Assembly (NCBI GenBank): GCA_030824835.1
Contig: JAPJRA010000254.1
Location: forward strand, 1 to 6,082
Origin: Geminicoccaceae bacterium
GTDB taxonomy: Bacteria; Pseudomonadota; Alphaproteobacteria; Geminicoccales; Geminicoccaceae
DNA length: 6,082 nt
Reading direction: 5' to 3'
Part shown: piece after piece, positions 1 through 6,045 of the stretch
Position numbering within the stretch: the stretch's first letter is position 1
Layout: each line of letters starts with the position of its first letter
Program-made: the position numbers and the translations under genes
Notes under the pieces: generated by a model
Told to the model about the DNA's origin: nothing
Databases searched by the model: none
What the model saw: only the letters and a program-made list of their open reading frames with translations

Positions 1-96
1 GGCGCCTTGCTGTCCGGTGCGGCGACGCTGCCACAGCACAGGACGGCCACCGATCCGTCATCCAGCCTTACCGTCACTGTCACCGAACGCCCCTAA
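1..96 (+). CDS. possible 3' end of an upstream gene (partial)
   Basis: Frame 1 is open from the first base to a TAA at 94-96 and would encode 31 residues ending in SSSLTVTVTERP. The alternating LTVTVT stretch would suit a final beta strand. I do not recognise a family from so short a tail. All three minus-strand frames are also open across bases 1-57, and a minus-strand ATG lies at 61-59 behind a weak AAGG, so a divergent gene leaving the window is an alternative. The CNGTCAY repeats that could form a Pho box overlap this tail, so part of the apparent coding signal could be regulatory DNA. It is listed only because the 84-bp gap before the next gene would fit a normal gene boundary. Confidence 0.3.
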   Translation, partial: GALLSGAATLPQHRTATDPSSSLTVTVTERP

Positions 97-99
97 CAA
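55..99 (+). promoter_or_regulatory. candidate degenerate Pho box and promoter of the plcP-btaAB cluster
   Basis: Three CNGTCAY motifs occur within 29 bp: CCGTCAT at 55-61, CCGTCAC at 71-77 and CTGTCAC at 77-83. The PhoB half-site consensus is CTGTCAT repeated every 11 bp. The first and third motifs are exactly 22 bp apart, which is two such steps. The half-site expected between them (66-72, CCTTACC) matches poorly. A weak -10-like TAACAA sits at 94-99, about where an RNA polymerase site would fall after a PhoB box, leaving an untranslated leader of roughly 70 nt. The functional logic is good, since lipid-remodelling genes are PhoB-controlled in Sinorhizobium. The sequence match alone is weak. 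Confidence 0.3.
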
Positions 100-177
100 C
101 CGCCTCGCGAGTGTTGCCGAGGAATAGAACAGGCGTTCGGCAGCCGGCACGACATCCCGCAACGGGTAGATCGGTGC

Positions 178-930
178 ATGACGGTGGCGACGACAGCGAA
201 CACGGACCTCATCGGGCCGGCAGCTACGGGCGACGTCGACACGTTCATCGTGTCGGACCTGCACCTGGGCCTGCCCGCCGCCCGCCCGCAGGACCTGCTC
301 AAGGTCCTCGAGGCATGGCGGTTCCAGCGCCTGATCCTGCTGGGCGACGTGTTCCACGACTGGAGCTTCCGCCACCTCTGCACCGACACCTGGCGGCTGC
401 TCGCCCATATCCGCCGGTTGAGCAGCAAGCGCGAGGCCGAGGTCGTCTGGGTGCTGGGCAACCACGATCGGCATCTGGCGCACCTGGTCGCCAAGCTGAT
501 CGGCGTCGAGACGACCGAGAGCTTCCGCTGGGACTATGCCGGGCGCTCGTTCGTGGCGCTGCACGGCGACCGCTTCGACCACTTCATCTCCAGCTACGCC
601 AAGGTCTCGGCGTTCCTCTCGCACGTCTATGCCTTCATCCAGCGCTGGCTGTCGACGCGCGGCGAGTGGCCGAAGCGCCTCGACCGGGCGCATGTCGGGT
701 TCGGCAGCCTGAGCCGGCAGGTGGCCGAAGGCGCCTTCGGCTACGCCAGCGCCAACGATGTCGACGTCATCGTCTGCGGCCACACCCACAGGGCGACGCG
801 GGCGGTCTTCGACGGCGCCCGTCCCGGCGGCGGCAGCATCGAATATTTCAATACCGGCTGCTGGGTCGACACCCCGGCGAGCTTCGTCACCGTGGGCAGC
901 TCCGGCGTCGCCCTGAACCATTGCCCGTGA
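178..930 (+). CDS. plcP: LpxH/PlcP-type metallophosphoesterase, probable phospholipase C for lipid remodelling
   Basis: This is a 250-residue calcineurin-like phosphoesterase with every metal-binding block present: SDLHLG at 26-31, GDVFHDW at 56-62, GNHD at 94-97, HGD at 129-131 and GHTH at 201-204. A late NTGCWVDTP stretch (225-233) is shared with the LpxH-like subfamily. No signal peptide or membrane segment is seen, so it should act at the cytoplasmic face of the inner membrane. By domain alone it could be a UDP-2,3-diacylglucosamine diphosphatase (LpxH). Many Alphaproteobacteria use LpxI for that step, and PlcP of Sinorhizobium meliloti, which releases diacylglycerol from phospholipids under phosphate limitation, belongs to this same LpxH-like family. 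Position 34 bp upstream of btaA, whose substrate is diacylglycerol, favours PlcP; this is an inference from context. The ATG at 178 is the first in-frame start after the TAA at 94-96, but it has no clear Shine-Dalgarno sequence. Confidence 0.8.
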   Translation: MTVATTANTDLIGPAATGDVDTFIVSDLHLGLPAARPQDLLKVLEAWRFQRLILLGDVFHDWSFRHLCTDTWRLLAHIRRLSSKREAEVVWVLGNHDRHLAHLVAKLIGVETTESFRWDYAGRSFVALHGDRFDHFISSYAKVSAFLSHVYAFIQRWLSTRGEWPKRLDRAHVGFGSLSRQVAEGAFGYASANDVDVIVCGHTHRATRAVFDGARPGGGSIEYFNTGCWVDTPASFVTVGSSGVALNHCP

Positions 931-953
931 ACCCGATCCCCTCGAATCTTCCC

Positions 954-959
954 AGGAGA
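954..959 (+). promoter_or_regulatory. ribosome binding site of btaA
   Basis: AGGAGA lies 5 nt before a GTG at 965. It fixes the GTG as the btaA start and explains why no ATG is needed. The gap to the upstream stop is too short for an obvious promoter, so btaA is probably co-transcribed with the phosphoesterase gene. Confidence 0.75.
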
Positions 960-964
960 CCGCA

Positions 965-2179
965 GTGAGCAATGCTCTCGTGCGCCACGCCGCCCTGCAG
1001 GCGTCGGCGACCTCCAAGCGCGGCATCCTCGAGCGCGTGTTCGCCCGCATGTTCGAGGGGCTGGTCTACGCCCAGATCTGGGAAGACCCCGAGGTCGACA
1101 TGGCGGCGCTGGAACTCGGGCCGCGGAGCCGGGTCGTCACCATCGCCTCCGGCGGCTGCAACGCGATGAGCTACCTCGTCGCCGACCCGATGCAGATCCA
1201 GGCGGTCGACCTCAACCCGGCGCATGTGGCGCTGCTGAAGCTGAAGCTGACCGCGGCCCGGCAGCTCCCCGACTACGAGAGCTTCCGCTGCCTGTTCTCG
1301 GGCAAGGCCGACACCGACAATCTGGCTCTCTACCGGCGCTACGTGGCGCCGTACCTGGAGCCGCAGGTGCGCGACTACTGGGCCGGCCGCGACATCGCGG
1401 GCCGCCGCCGAATCAACATGTTCGGCCGCAAGCTCTACCGACACGGGCTGCTGGGCCGCACCATCCAGCTCGGCCACGCGGTCTGCCGCCTGCACGGCAA
1501 GCGGCCGCAGCGCATGCTCGAGGCCACCACCATCGCCGACCAGCGCCGCCTGTTCGAGGACGAGCTGGCGCCGGTGTTCGAGAGCCCGTTCGTGCGCCAC
1601 ATCGCCGGCCTGCCCGCCACCTATTTCGGGCTCGGCATCCCGCCCGCGCAGTTCGACGCGCTGAAGGCCGATGCCGGCGGCGGCAATCTCGCCGCCCTGA
1701 TGCGGGCACGGGTGCAGCGCCTGGCCTGCGATTTCCCGATCCACGACAACTGGTTCGCCTGGCAGGCGTTCGGCGGCGGCTACCCGGCCGACGGGCGCAC
1801 GCTGCCACCCTACCTGCGCCCGGAGAATTTCAGCGCGGTCCGCTCGCGCACCGACCGGGTGGTGATCGAGCAGATCAGCGTCACCGACCACCTGGCCCGG
1901 CAGGACGCCCAGACCGTCGACGCCTTCGTGCTGCTGGACGCGCAAGACTGGATGAGCCGGGCGCAGATGGCAGCCTTGTGGCAGCAGATCAATCGCACCG
2001 CCCGCGCCGGCGCGCGGGTGATCTTCCGCACGGCTGGCGAGGAGACGATCCTGCCGAACATGCTGCCCGAGGCGCTGCTGGAGCCATGGGCCTACGACGA
2101 GCAGCGCTCGCTGGAGCTGCACGCCCGTGACCGCTCGGCGATCTATGGCGGCTTCCATCTCTACCGGCATGTCGGCTGA
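965..2179 (+). CDS. btaA: S-adenosylmethionine:diacylglycerol 3-amino-3-carboxypropyltransferase BtaA
   Basis: This enzyme moves the 3-amino-3-carboxypropyl group of S-adenosylmethionine onto diacylglycerol to form diacylglyceryl-homoserine, the first step of DGTS betaine-lipid synthesis at the inner membrane. The 404-residue product matches the DUF3419/BtaA family over its whole length. Visible hallmarks are YAQIWEDP at 35-42, a modified Rossmann loop TIASGGCNAMSYL at 59-71, AVDLNPAHVALLKLK at 80-94 after the next strand, and a C-terminal LLDAQDWM at 323-330 followed by a strand with RVIFRTA (351-357). Translation starts at a GTG behind a good AGGAGA. The stop codon overlaps the btaB start by one base (TGATG), pointing to translational coupling. 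The length agrees with bacterial BtaA of about 400 residues, and no key block is missing. I am confident of the family and fairly confident of the function. Confidence 0.93.
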   Translation: MSNALVRHAALQASATSKRGILERVFARMFEGLVYAQIWEDPEVDMAALELGPRSRVVTIASGGCNAMSYLVADPMQIQAVDLNPAHVALLKLKLTAARQLPDYESFRCLFSGKADTDNLALYRRYVAPYLEPQVRDYWAGRDIAGRRRINMFGRKLYRHGLLGRTIQLGHAVCRLHGKRPQRMLEATTIADQRRLFEDELAPVFESPFVRHIAGLPATYFGLGIPPAQFDALKADAGGGNLAALMRARVQRLACDFPIHDNWFAWQAFGGGYPADGRTLPPYLRPENFSAVRSRTDRVVIEQISVTDHLARQDAQTVDAFVLLDAQDWMSRAQMAALWQQINRTARAGARVIFRTAGEETILPNMLPEALLEPWAYDEQRSLELHARDRSAIYGGFHLYRHVG

Positions 2180-2841
2180 TGGCGACCGCGATCGAGGACA
2201 TCCGCCACCGGATGGACCGGATGTACCGGCCGCAGAAATATGTCTACGACCTCACCCGCAAATACTACCTGCTCGGCCGCGACCGGCTGATCGCCGAGCT
2301 CGGCGCGCGGCCGGGCCAGAGCGTGCTCGACATCGGCTGCGGGACGGGCCGCAACCTCGCCCTCATCGGGCAGCGCTATCCGGCGGCCCGGCTGTTCGGG
2401 CTCGATGCCGCCGAGCCGATGCTCGAGGTGGCGCGGCACAAGCTCGAGCGCGCCGCCGTGCGGGGGACGCTCGCCCGCGCCGTCGCCGAGGAGCTGAACC
2501 CCGGGACGCTGTTCGGCGAGCAAGGCGGGTTCGACCACGTGACCATCTCCTACTGCCTGTCGATGGTCGACGATCCCGAGGCGGCCGTGCGGGCAGCCGC
2601 CGGCGCCCTCGCCCCCCGCGGCACGCTGCACATCGTCGATTTCGGCGACATGGCGGGACTGCCGGCCTGGTTCCGTGCGGCGATGGTCGGGTGGCTCGCG
2701 CGCTTCCACGTCCACCACAAGCCCGTCGTCGAGCCCGCCCTGCGCGCCCAGGCCGAAGCCGACGGCGGCAGGGTCGAAACCGTCGAGATCAGCCGCCGCT
2801 ACGCCATGCTCATGCGCCTCACGCGCGGCAGCGCGGGCTAA
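2179..2841 (+). CDS. btaB: diacylglyceryl-homoserine N-methyltransferase BtaB
   Basis: The 220-residue product is a class I S-adenosylmethionine-dependent methyltransferase. Motif I is VLDIGCGTGRN at 49-59, the acidic end of strand 2 is FGLDAAEPM at 73-81, the motif IV region is FDHVTISYCLSMVDD at 118-132, and RGTLHIVDFGD at 147-157 follows. The N-terminal TRKYYLLGRDRLI (26-38) is typical of BtaB and related phospholipid N-methyltransferases. In the BtaB role it would add three methyl groups to diacylglyceryl-homoserine to give DGTS. Its start overlaps the btaA stop and it has no strong ribosome binding site of its own, which fits coupled translation from btaA. By sequence alone it could be a PmtA-like phosphatidylethanolamine methyltransferase, but adjacency to btaA decides for BtaB. 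Confidence 0.9.
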   Translation: MATAIEDIRHRMDRMYRPQKYVYDLTRKYYLLGRDRLIAELGARPGQSVLDIGCGTGRNLALIGQRYPAARLFGLDAAEPMLEVARHKLERAAVRGTLARAVAEELNPGTLFGEQGGFDHVTISYCLSMVDDPEAAVRAAAGALAPRGTLHIVDFGDMAGLPAWFRAAMVGWLARFHVHHKPVVEPALRAQAEADGGRVETVEISRRYAMLMRLTRGSAG

Positions 2842-2846
2842 GCGCT
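2830..2846. terminator. short hairpin between the convergent btaB and choice-of-anchor I stops
   Basis: AGCGC (2830-2834) and GCGCT (2842-2846) form a perfect 5-bp stem around a 7-nt loop that contains the btaB TAA. The two convergent genes are only 4 bp apart, so any terminator must overlap coding sequence. No T-run follows on either strand, so this is at best a weak bidirectional element. Confidence 0.2.
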
Positions 2847-4498
2847 CAGGTCACGGGGTCGATCCGGAACAGGGTGACGCTGTCGCTGGTCTCGTGCGAG
2901 ACCACCAGCAGCGGCACGCCGGTCGGGCTGCTGCTCGCCGGAATGAACAGCACACCTTCGACGCTGAGGTCGCCCACGGCGGCGCAGGCAGCGGACTTTG
3001 GCCGGTCCTTCACGCAGACTGCGGCTGGGTCGACGGCAAAGTTGCGGTTGTTGATATATTGCTCGAAGTGCGGGCGCCGCGGATCGGTGATGTCGTAGAC
3101 CATGATCCCGCCAATCCGCTCGAAGCCCATGAAGACATAGTTACGCCCGCCGATGGACCCGACCGCCAGCGCCTCGGGCTCAGGGCCACGCCCTTGGGAG
3201 GTCCGATCAAAGGTGTTGCCGTCGTCCTGCACGTTGAAGAATTTGGGCACGGCTGCGGCGGTGATCCGCTCGAACCCGTCGCCCGTGTCGGCCAGCAGTT
3301 CGCCGCGGGTCGTCCAGAGGGCAAGCGACCGCCCGCCAAAGGCGTAGAGACTGGAGAACTGTCCTCGGCCGTTCATGCCGCCGAAGCGGCTGACCTGGAG
3401 TCGACCCAGATTGCGCGGTTGCTTCAGCCAAGCAGCGTTCGGGAAGGCGGTCGGATCGAGGGGCAAGTCGGCGACGCGGGCGACCTCGGTGTAGCCGCTG
3501 AAGTCGCGCGGATCGCCTTCATTGGCGGTTACGAGGAACGTGCCAGCCGCCGTCGTGAACGCGGCCAAGTAGTCGGGCTCGTACCACGACCGCAGCCGCC
3601 AGTTCCTGATCCTGATGCGCCCGTCCTGGTCGCTGGCATCCAGGCCCTTGCCCGGAAGCGCGTTGTTCTTGAACCCCAGGGGCAAGATATCCGTCACGCG
3701 CTCGGCAACCAAGTCGACGACCGCGAAGGCGTTGTTGCGCTGGAGCGTCACCCAGGCCGTTCGGGAATCGGGCGACACGGTGATGGACTCCGGCTCGAGG
3801 TCTTGCGCCACGGAAGCATTGGGGCCGTAGATACGCACCCCTCTACGGATCAGCTCAGCCTTCCGGCCGTTGAAAGCGCTGAAATCGATGTGCTTAGTGC
3901 CCACCTTCGAGCATGGAAAGTGATCACACCAGTCGAGGATGGTGATGGTTCCCGGCGGATCTTCGCTGTAGTTGTCACTCGCTTCACCCCGGCCCGGTAC
4001 CAGCAAGCTTTTGCCGTCCGGCGTGAACACCAGCATCGTCGGCTGTGGGCCGACCGCGACCGGCGGGGCTTGCGACCTACCATCCCGGTCAACGAACGTG
4101 ACGACGCCCGGGCTCGACTTCGTCGGCCCTGCGAAGGCCGTGGCCAGCACGCCGCTACGAAAAGCCACCGCCGCAGCACCTTGGGTGGCCGACCCGAGAT
4201 CCAGGGTCTTGTCCCGATGGAGGTAGGCAGGGTCGTCCATATCGAGCACGTCGATGCCATTGCGGTTCTTGTCGATGTAGTAAAGCCGGCGCTTGCTCGC
4301 GTCGTAGGCTGGGGCGACCTCGGCGGACTTGCTGGAAAAATATCCGGCGTCGTACGTGCTGAGGCGCGACAACCGGATCGTGGACCCCGCACCCCGGTAG
4401 TCTATGGGATCGAAGGCGACGGCCCGGAACGCCACCAACCCGGCCGGGATACCCACACCCACGATCAACAAGTAGCGCCACCGCTTTAACTCAGCCAT
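2846..4498 (-). CDS. exported choice-of-anchor I family beta-propeller-like protein
   Basis: The protein has 550 residues. It matches the choice-of-anchor I family (YncE-like repeats, often annotated as alkaline-phosphatase-like or mesenchyme-specific cell-surface glycoprotein-like) throughout. Recognisable blocks are AEVAPAYDASKRRLYYID at 59-76, VGPQPTMLVFTPDGKSLLV at 149-167, VRIYGPNASVAQDLEPE at 221-237, LPLGFKN at 272-278, GLDASDQDG at 285-293, LVTANEGDPRDF at 322-333, LYAFGGRSLALW at 384-395, GPEPEALAVG at 438-447 and FERIGGIMVYDITDP at 459-473. The N-terminus has basic residues followed by a hydrophobic stretch (about 10-29) with an AVA just before residue 29, so it is either a signal peptide or an uncleaved anchor. 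The usual C-terminal sorting tail is absent. C191, C196, C495 and C505 could form disulfides outside the cytoplasm. The substrate and function of this family are unknown to me. The ATG at 4498 was chosen because AGGAG lies 9 nt upstream; the frame continues to an ATG at 4675, but that extension does not look like a signal sequence. Confidence 0.85.
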   Translation of the reverse strand: MAELKRWRYLLIVGVGIPAGLVAFRAVAFDPIDYRGAGSTIRLSRLSTYDAGYFSSKSAEVAPAYDASKRRLYYIDKNRNGIDVLDMDDPAYLHRDKTLDLGSATQGAAAVAFRSGVLATAFAGPTKSSPGVVTFVDRDGRSQAPPVAVGPQPTMLVFTPDGKSLLVPGRGEASDNYSEDPPGTITILDWCDHFPCSKVGTKHIDFSAFNGRKAELIRRGVRIYGPNASVAQDLEPESITVSPDSRTAWVTLQRNNAFAVVDLVAERVTDILPLGFKNNALPGKGLDASDQDGRIRIRNWRLRSWYEPDYLAAFTTAAGTFLVTANEGDPRDFSGYTEVARVADLPLDPTAFPNAAWLKQPRNLGRLQVSRFGGMNGRGQFSSLYAFGGRSLALWTTRGELLADTGDGFERITAAAVPKFFNVQDDGNTFDRTSQGRGPEPEALAVGSIGGRNYVFMGFERIGGIMVYDITDPRRPHFEQYINNRNFAVDPAAVCVKDRPKSAACAAVGDLSVEGVLFIPASSSPTGVPLLVVSHETSDSVTLFRIDPVT

Positions 4499-4507
4499 GG
4501 CCAAATA

Positions 4508-4512
4508 CTCCT
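4508..4512 (-). promoter_or_regulatory. ribosome binding site of the choice-of-anchor I gene
   Basis: Read on the minus strand, AGGAG lies 9 nt before the ATG at 4498. It settles the start and leaves the hydrophobic export segment at the protein's N-terminus, as expected for this family. Confidence 0.7.
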
Positions 4513-4571
4513 GCCTCGATGCAGCAAAACGCCGGGGAATCCAGCAGTCATGCCGGTCCCCAACCGTTACC

Positions 4572-4659
4572 ATACGATAGTTCCCGAACCGCCGTTTGAT
4601 TTCGATCAATACGATAATGCTTGAGAAATACTCCCATCTAGAGACTAACACTCTCGTAT
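4572..4659. repeat. three ATACGA motifs, two direct and one inverted
   Basis: ATACGATA occurs at 4572-4579 and again at 4609-4616. The reverse complement of its first six bases, TCGTAT, is at 4654-4659. In DNA this GC-rich, three copies of an AT-rich hexamer within 88 bp of a shared upstream region are suggestive of binding sites, though the copies are short and unevenly spaced. Confidence 0.25.
4596..4609. repeat. inverted repeat TTGAT-TTCG-ATCAA, possible operator
   Basis: A perfect 5-bp inverted repeat flanks a TTCG centre. It lies in the AT-rich middle of the divergent region, 98 bp from the choice-of-anchor I start and 218 bp from the pgk start. It could be bound by a dimeric regulator or, as RNA, form a small UUCG-capped hairpin. 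No T-run follows, so it is not a terminator. Confidence 0.3.
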
Positions 4660-4720
4660 CCCCAATCACCTGCAAAGCTCATTTCGTTGGTCGCGTTGCT
4701 TGCGGCAGCACCGTCCTGCC

Positions 4721-4773
4721 GGGCACGCCCTTGCGCCTGGGCACGCTTATGGACAGGCTTTGGCTGGGCATGC
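4721..4773 (+). repeat. three GGGCAYGC direct repeats upstream of pgk
   Basis: GGGCACGC is at 4721-4728 and 4739-4746, and GGGCATGC is at 4766-4773. The start-to-start distances are 18 and 27 bp, both multiples of 9. The third copy overlaps the candidate pgk promoter spacer, so a protein bound there could affect pgk transcription. The motif is GC-rich like the genome, so chance is possible. Confidence 0.25.
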
Positions 4774-4778
4774 TAGCT
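4750..4778 (+). promoter_or_regulatory. candidate pgk promoter
   Basis: TGGACA at 4750-4755 matches the -35 consensus TTGACA at five of six positions. After a 17-bp spacer comes CTAGCT at 4773-4778, a poor -10 that resembles alphaproteobacterial CTA-type boxes only at its start. Transcription would begin near 4785, giving a leader of about 40 nt. Confidence 0.3.
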
Positions 4779-4813
4779 GCGCCGGCACATCGAATGATCG
4801 AAGCCAGCCAAGC

Positions 4814-4819
4814 AGGAGG
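4814..4819 (+). promoter_or_regulatory. ribosome binding site of pgk
   Basis: AGGAGG, a full Shine-Dalgarno core, lies 7 nt before the ATG at 4827. It fixes the pgk start and rules out the in-frame ATGs further upstream. Confidence 0.85.
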
Positions 4820-4826
4820 CCCTCCC

Positions 4827-6026
4827 ATGCCCGCTTTCCGTACGCTCGACGGTCTCGACGTCAGGGGTAAGCGCGTCCTGGTGCGGGTCGACTTCAATGT
4901 GCCGATGCAGAACGGCGAGGTCACCGACGCGACGCGGATCGAGCGCGCGGCGCAGACGCTCGAGGAGCTGATCGGCAAGGGGGCCAAGGTCGTCGTGCTG
5001 TCGCATTTCGGCCGGCCGAAGGGCAAGGCCGAGAGCTCGATGAGCCTGGCGCCGCTGGTCAAGCCGCTGTCGCAGGCCCTGGGTGACGTCGACGTCAAGT
5101 TCGCGCCGGACTGCATCGGCGAGCTGGCGCATGCCGTGGTGGACGCGCTGTCCGACGGCGGGATCGCCGTGCTGGAGAATCTCCGCTTCCACGCCGGCGA
5201 GGAAAAGGGCGACCCCGCCTTCGCCGACCAGCTGGCGACGCTGGGCGACATCTACGTCAACGATGCCTTCTCGGTCTCGCACCGCGCCCACGGCTCGGTC
5301 ACCGGCCTCGCCGAGCGCCTGCCGGCCTATGCCGGCCGGCTGATGCAGGCCGAGCTCGAGGCGCTGGAATCGGCGCTGGGCGGGGCGTTGCGGCCGACCG
5401 CGGCGCTGATCGGCGGCGCCAAGGTGTCGAGCAAGCTCGACGTGCTGGGGCACGTGCTCGACCGGGTCGACGTGCTGATCATCGGCGGCGGCATGGCCAA
5501 CACGTTCCTCAACGCGCAGGGCATAAAGGTCGGCAAGTCCCTGTGCGAGCACGACCTCGCCGACACGGCGCGTGCCATCGTCGACAAGGCCGCGGCCAAG
5601 GGTGTCACGATCATGCTCCCCACCGACGTCGTCGTCGCCAAGGAGTTCAAGGCCGGGGCACCAGCGCGGACGATCGCGCCGTCCGAGGTCGCCGAGGACG
5701 ACATGATCCTCGACGTGGGGCCGGCTACCGCCACGGCGATCGAGGAGCGGCTGTCCGGCTGCAAGACGCTGCTCTGGAACGGCCCGATGGGGGCGTTCGA
5801 GATCGCGCCCTTCGATCAGGGCACCAACGCCGTGGCCCAGGCAGCAGCTCGCCTGACCGTGGCCGGCAAGCTGAAGACGGTGGCCGGCGGCGGCGACACC
5901 GTGGCAGCCCTCGCCCACGCCGGCGTCCTGGAGCAATTCTCCTACGTGTCGACGGCGGGTGGGGCCTTCCTCGAATGGCTCGAGGGCAAGGATCTGCCCG
6001 GCGTCGCGGCCCTGGCCCGCTCCTGA
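4827..6026 (+). CDS. pgk: phosphoglycerate kinase
   Basis: This cytoplasmic enzyme interconverts 1,3-bisphosphoglycerate plus ADP and 3-phosphoglycerate plus ATP in glycolysis, gluconeogenesis and, if present, the Calvin cycle. The 399-residue product is full length for bacterial Pgk. All blocks are present: [10 protein letters not shown] at 17-26, SHFGRP at 59-64, [10 protein letters not shown] at 117-126, [14 protein letters not shown] at 144-157, IGGAKVSSK at 195-203, IGGGMANTF at 219-227, [10 protein letters not shown] at 316-325, AGGGDT at 353-358 and [11 protein letters not shown] at 375-385. The N-domain substrate residues and the C-domain nucleotide loop therefore look intact. Many Alphaproteobacteria place gap directly before pgk; here the upstream neighbour is instead a divergent choice-of-anchor I gene, so pgk has its own promoter region. 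Whether an aldolase gene follows cannot be seen. Confidence 0.98.
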   Translation: MPAFRTLDGLDVRGKRVLVRVDFNVPMQNGEVTDATRIERAAQTLEELIGKGAKVVVLSHFGRPKGKAESSMSLAPLVKPLSQALGDVDVKFAPDCIGELAHAVVDALSDGGIAVLENLRFHAGEEKGDPAFADQLATLGDIYVNDAFSVSHRAHGSVTGLAERLPAYAGRLMQAELEALESALGGALRPTAALIGGAKVSSKLDVLGHVLDRVDVLIIGGGMANTFLNAQGIKVGKSLCEHDLADTARAIVDKAAAKGVTIMLPTDVVVAKEFKAGAPARTIAPSEVAEDDMILDVGPATATAIEERLSGCKTLLWNGPMGAFEIAPFDQGTNAVAQAAARLTVAGKLKTVAGGGDTVAALAHAGVLEQFSYVSTAGGAFLEWLEGKDLPGVAALARS

Positions 6027-6045
6027 GCCGAGCCCTCGTCGTCCA

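Larger units (their letters stand above)
4499..4826. other. divergent intergenic region between the choice-of-anchor I gene and pgk
   Basis: These 328 bp separate two genes read outward and must hold the promoters of both. The stretch from about 4560 to 4680 is clearly richer in A and T than the rest of the window. Frames stay open through parts of it in both directions, but neither predicted peptide looks like protein and both real starts have good ribosome binding sites at the edges. It holds three ATACGA motifs, an inverted repeat at 4596-4609 and three GGGCAYGC repeats near pgk. I see no tRNA, riboswitch or small gene in it. Confidence 0.7.

Noticed and set aside
115..142. TGCCGA/TCGGCA inverted repeat before plcP
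   Set aside because: Only 6 bp with a 16-nt gap and no T-run; likely chance in GC-rich DNA.
58..1050. Long minus-strand open frame opposite the plcP-like gene
   Set aside because: It lies antisense to a gene with all phosphoesterase motifs; its product is Ala/Arg/Glu-rich low-complexity sequence with no recognisable domain, as expected from GC-rich codons read in reverse.
887..2170. 427-codon minus-strand open frame opposite btaA
   Set aside because: Antisense shadow of btaA; no family features, and its composition is typical of GC-rich antisense frames.
2127..3098. Plus-strand open frame running across btaB and past its stop
   Set aside because: Out of frame with btaB, dominated by Arg/Pro/Ala, and it spans the convergent boundary; btaB in the other frame has clear methyltransferase motifs.
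2675..4489. 604-codon plus-strand open frame opposite the choice-of-anchor I gene
   Set aside because: Its length is striking, but the minus strand has continuous family motifs, an export segment and a ribosome binding site; the plus frame has no recognisable domain.
4596..4618. TTGATT followed by GATAAT as a sigma-70 promoter for pgk
   Set aside because: The hexamers look good singly, but the spacer is only 11 bp, too short for a sigma-70 promoter.
4499..4675. 59-residue N-terminal extension of the choice-of-anchor I protein
   Set aside because: The start at 4498 has AGGAG 9 nt upstream and places the hydrophobic export segment at the N-terminus; the extension lies in the AT-rich intergenic region.
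4596..4826. 77-residue N-terminal extension of phosphoglycerate kinase from an upstream in-frame ATG
   Set aside because: The extension does not match Pgk, and AGGAGG lies 7 nt before the ATG at 4827, which gives the normal family length.
4773..5936. 387-codon minus-strand open frame opposite pgk
   Set aside because: Antisense to a fully conserved pgk; its His/Arg/Glu-rich product resembles no protein family.
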